Source: Actinomycetota bacterium
GTDB lineage: Bacteria; Actinomycetota; Acidimicrobiia; Acidimicrobiales; Ilumatobacteraceae
Assembly: GCA_010024485.1 (NCBI GenBank)
Contig: RGGX01000088.1
Location: forward strand, 1-5,460
Length of the DNA stretch: 5,460 nucleotides
Reading direction: 5' to 3'
Each line of letters starts with the position of its first letter. The stretch's first letter is position 1. A model generated the notes under the pieces. The model made no database searches, was not told the origin of the DNA, and was given only the letters and a program-made list of their open reading frames with translations. The position numbers and the translations under genes are program-made. Below, piece by piece: positions 5,362 through 5,460 of this stretch.

Positions 5362-5460
5362 CAACACGAGACTTCGATCCGGTCGAACTCGAGATCCTCT
5401 GGCAGTCGCTGATCTCGACGGTCAACGAACAGGCGAGAGCCCTGCAGCGGGCAGCGTTCT
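5358..5460 (+). CDS. hyuB: Hydantoinase B/oxoprolinase family protein, subunit B (HyuB-type), N-terminus only
   Basis: Only 34 codons are visible before the right edge. They show the typical HyuB beginning: D7-P-V-E-L-E-I-L-W followed by E24-Q-A-R-A-L-Q-R-A-A-F, matching the family's usual 'DPVTLEVIWN...EEQARALQRTAF' pattern. It partners subunit A in an ATP-dependent amidohydrolase or carboxylase complex. The ATG overlaps the HyuA stop (ATGA, 5358-5361), with a purine-rich GGAGAGGG (5341-5348) as ribosome site. The call rests on a short stretch plus the HyuA neighbour, but the motif is distinctive. Confidence 0.9.
   Translation, partial: MTTRDFDPVELEILWQSLISTVNEQARALQRAAF

Noticed and set aside
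1..5460. CRISPR arrays, tRNA or rRNA genes, insertion sequences, defence or toxin genes
   Set aside because: No regularly spaced repeats, RNA gene signatures, transposase motifs or terminal inverted repeats were seen; nearly all the sequence is accounted for by the metabolic genes and their regulator.

Overview
The window is high-GC DNA from a bacterium, most likely an actinomycete-like organism. This rests on the strong G/C preference at third codon positions, tightly overlapping genes, and the types of gene present. The species cannot be named from this sequence. No RNA genes, mobile elements, CRISPR arrays or large repeats are visible. The gene content is that of a regulated small-molecule catabolic locus.

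Layout: positions 1-414 hold a leftward gene for a VOC (glyoxalase/dioxygenase fold) protein that runs off the left edge. A 133-base divergent intergenic region follows. Then comes a rightward GntR/FCD regulator gene (548-1255). A 113-base promoter/operator region (1256-1368) leads into a rightward operon of at least five genes: a Rieske non-heme iron oxygenase (1369-2373), a second VOC protein (2370-2888), a small cupin (2885-3265), a HyuA-type ATP-dependent hydantoinase/oxoprolinase A subunit (3265-5361), and the start of its HyuB partner (5358 to the right edge). All four internal operon junctions overlap by 1 or 4 bases (ATGA or TGATG), so the five proteins are probably co-translated.

Regulation is the clearest non-coding signal. 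An 18-base sequence containing the perfect palindrome TGGTCTGACCA occurs identically in front of the leftward VOC gene (452-469) and in front of the Rieske operon (1306-1323). A 15/18 inverted copy (517-534) lies just upstream of the regulator's own start codon. The palindrome fits the TGGTCNGACCA core known for E. coli FadR, and the regulator keeps most of FadR's DNA-contacting residues. The simplest model is that the regulator represses itself, the divergent VOC gene and the operon until a small carboxylate-type ligand binds its metal-containing FCD domain.

Pathway inference: a Rieske oxygenase (oxidation or demethylation), a VOC metalloenzyme and a cupin (possible oxygenolytic, isomerising or hydrolytic steps), and an ATP-dependent HyuAB enzyme (opening of a lactam, imide or hydantoin ring, or carboxylation in some relatives) suggest breakdown of an aromatic or N-heterocyclic compound. 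The substrate cannot be read from the sequence. No ferredoxin or reductase for the Rieske enzyme lies in the window.
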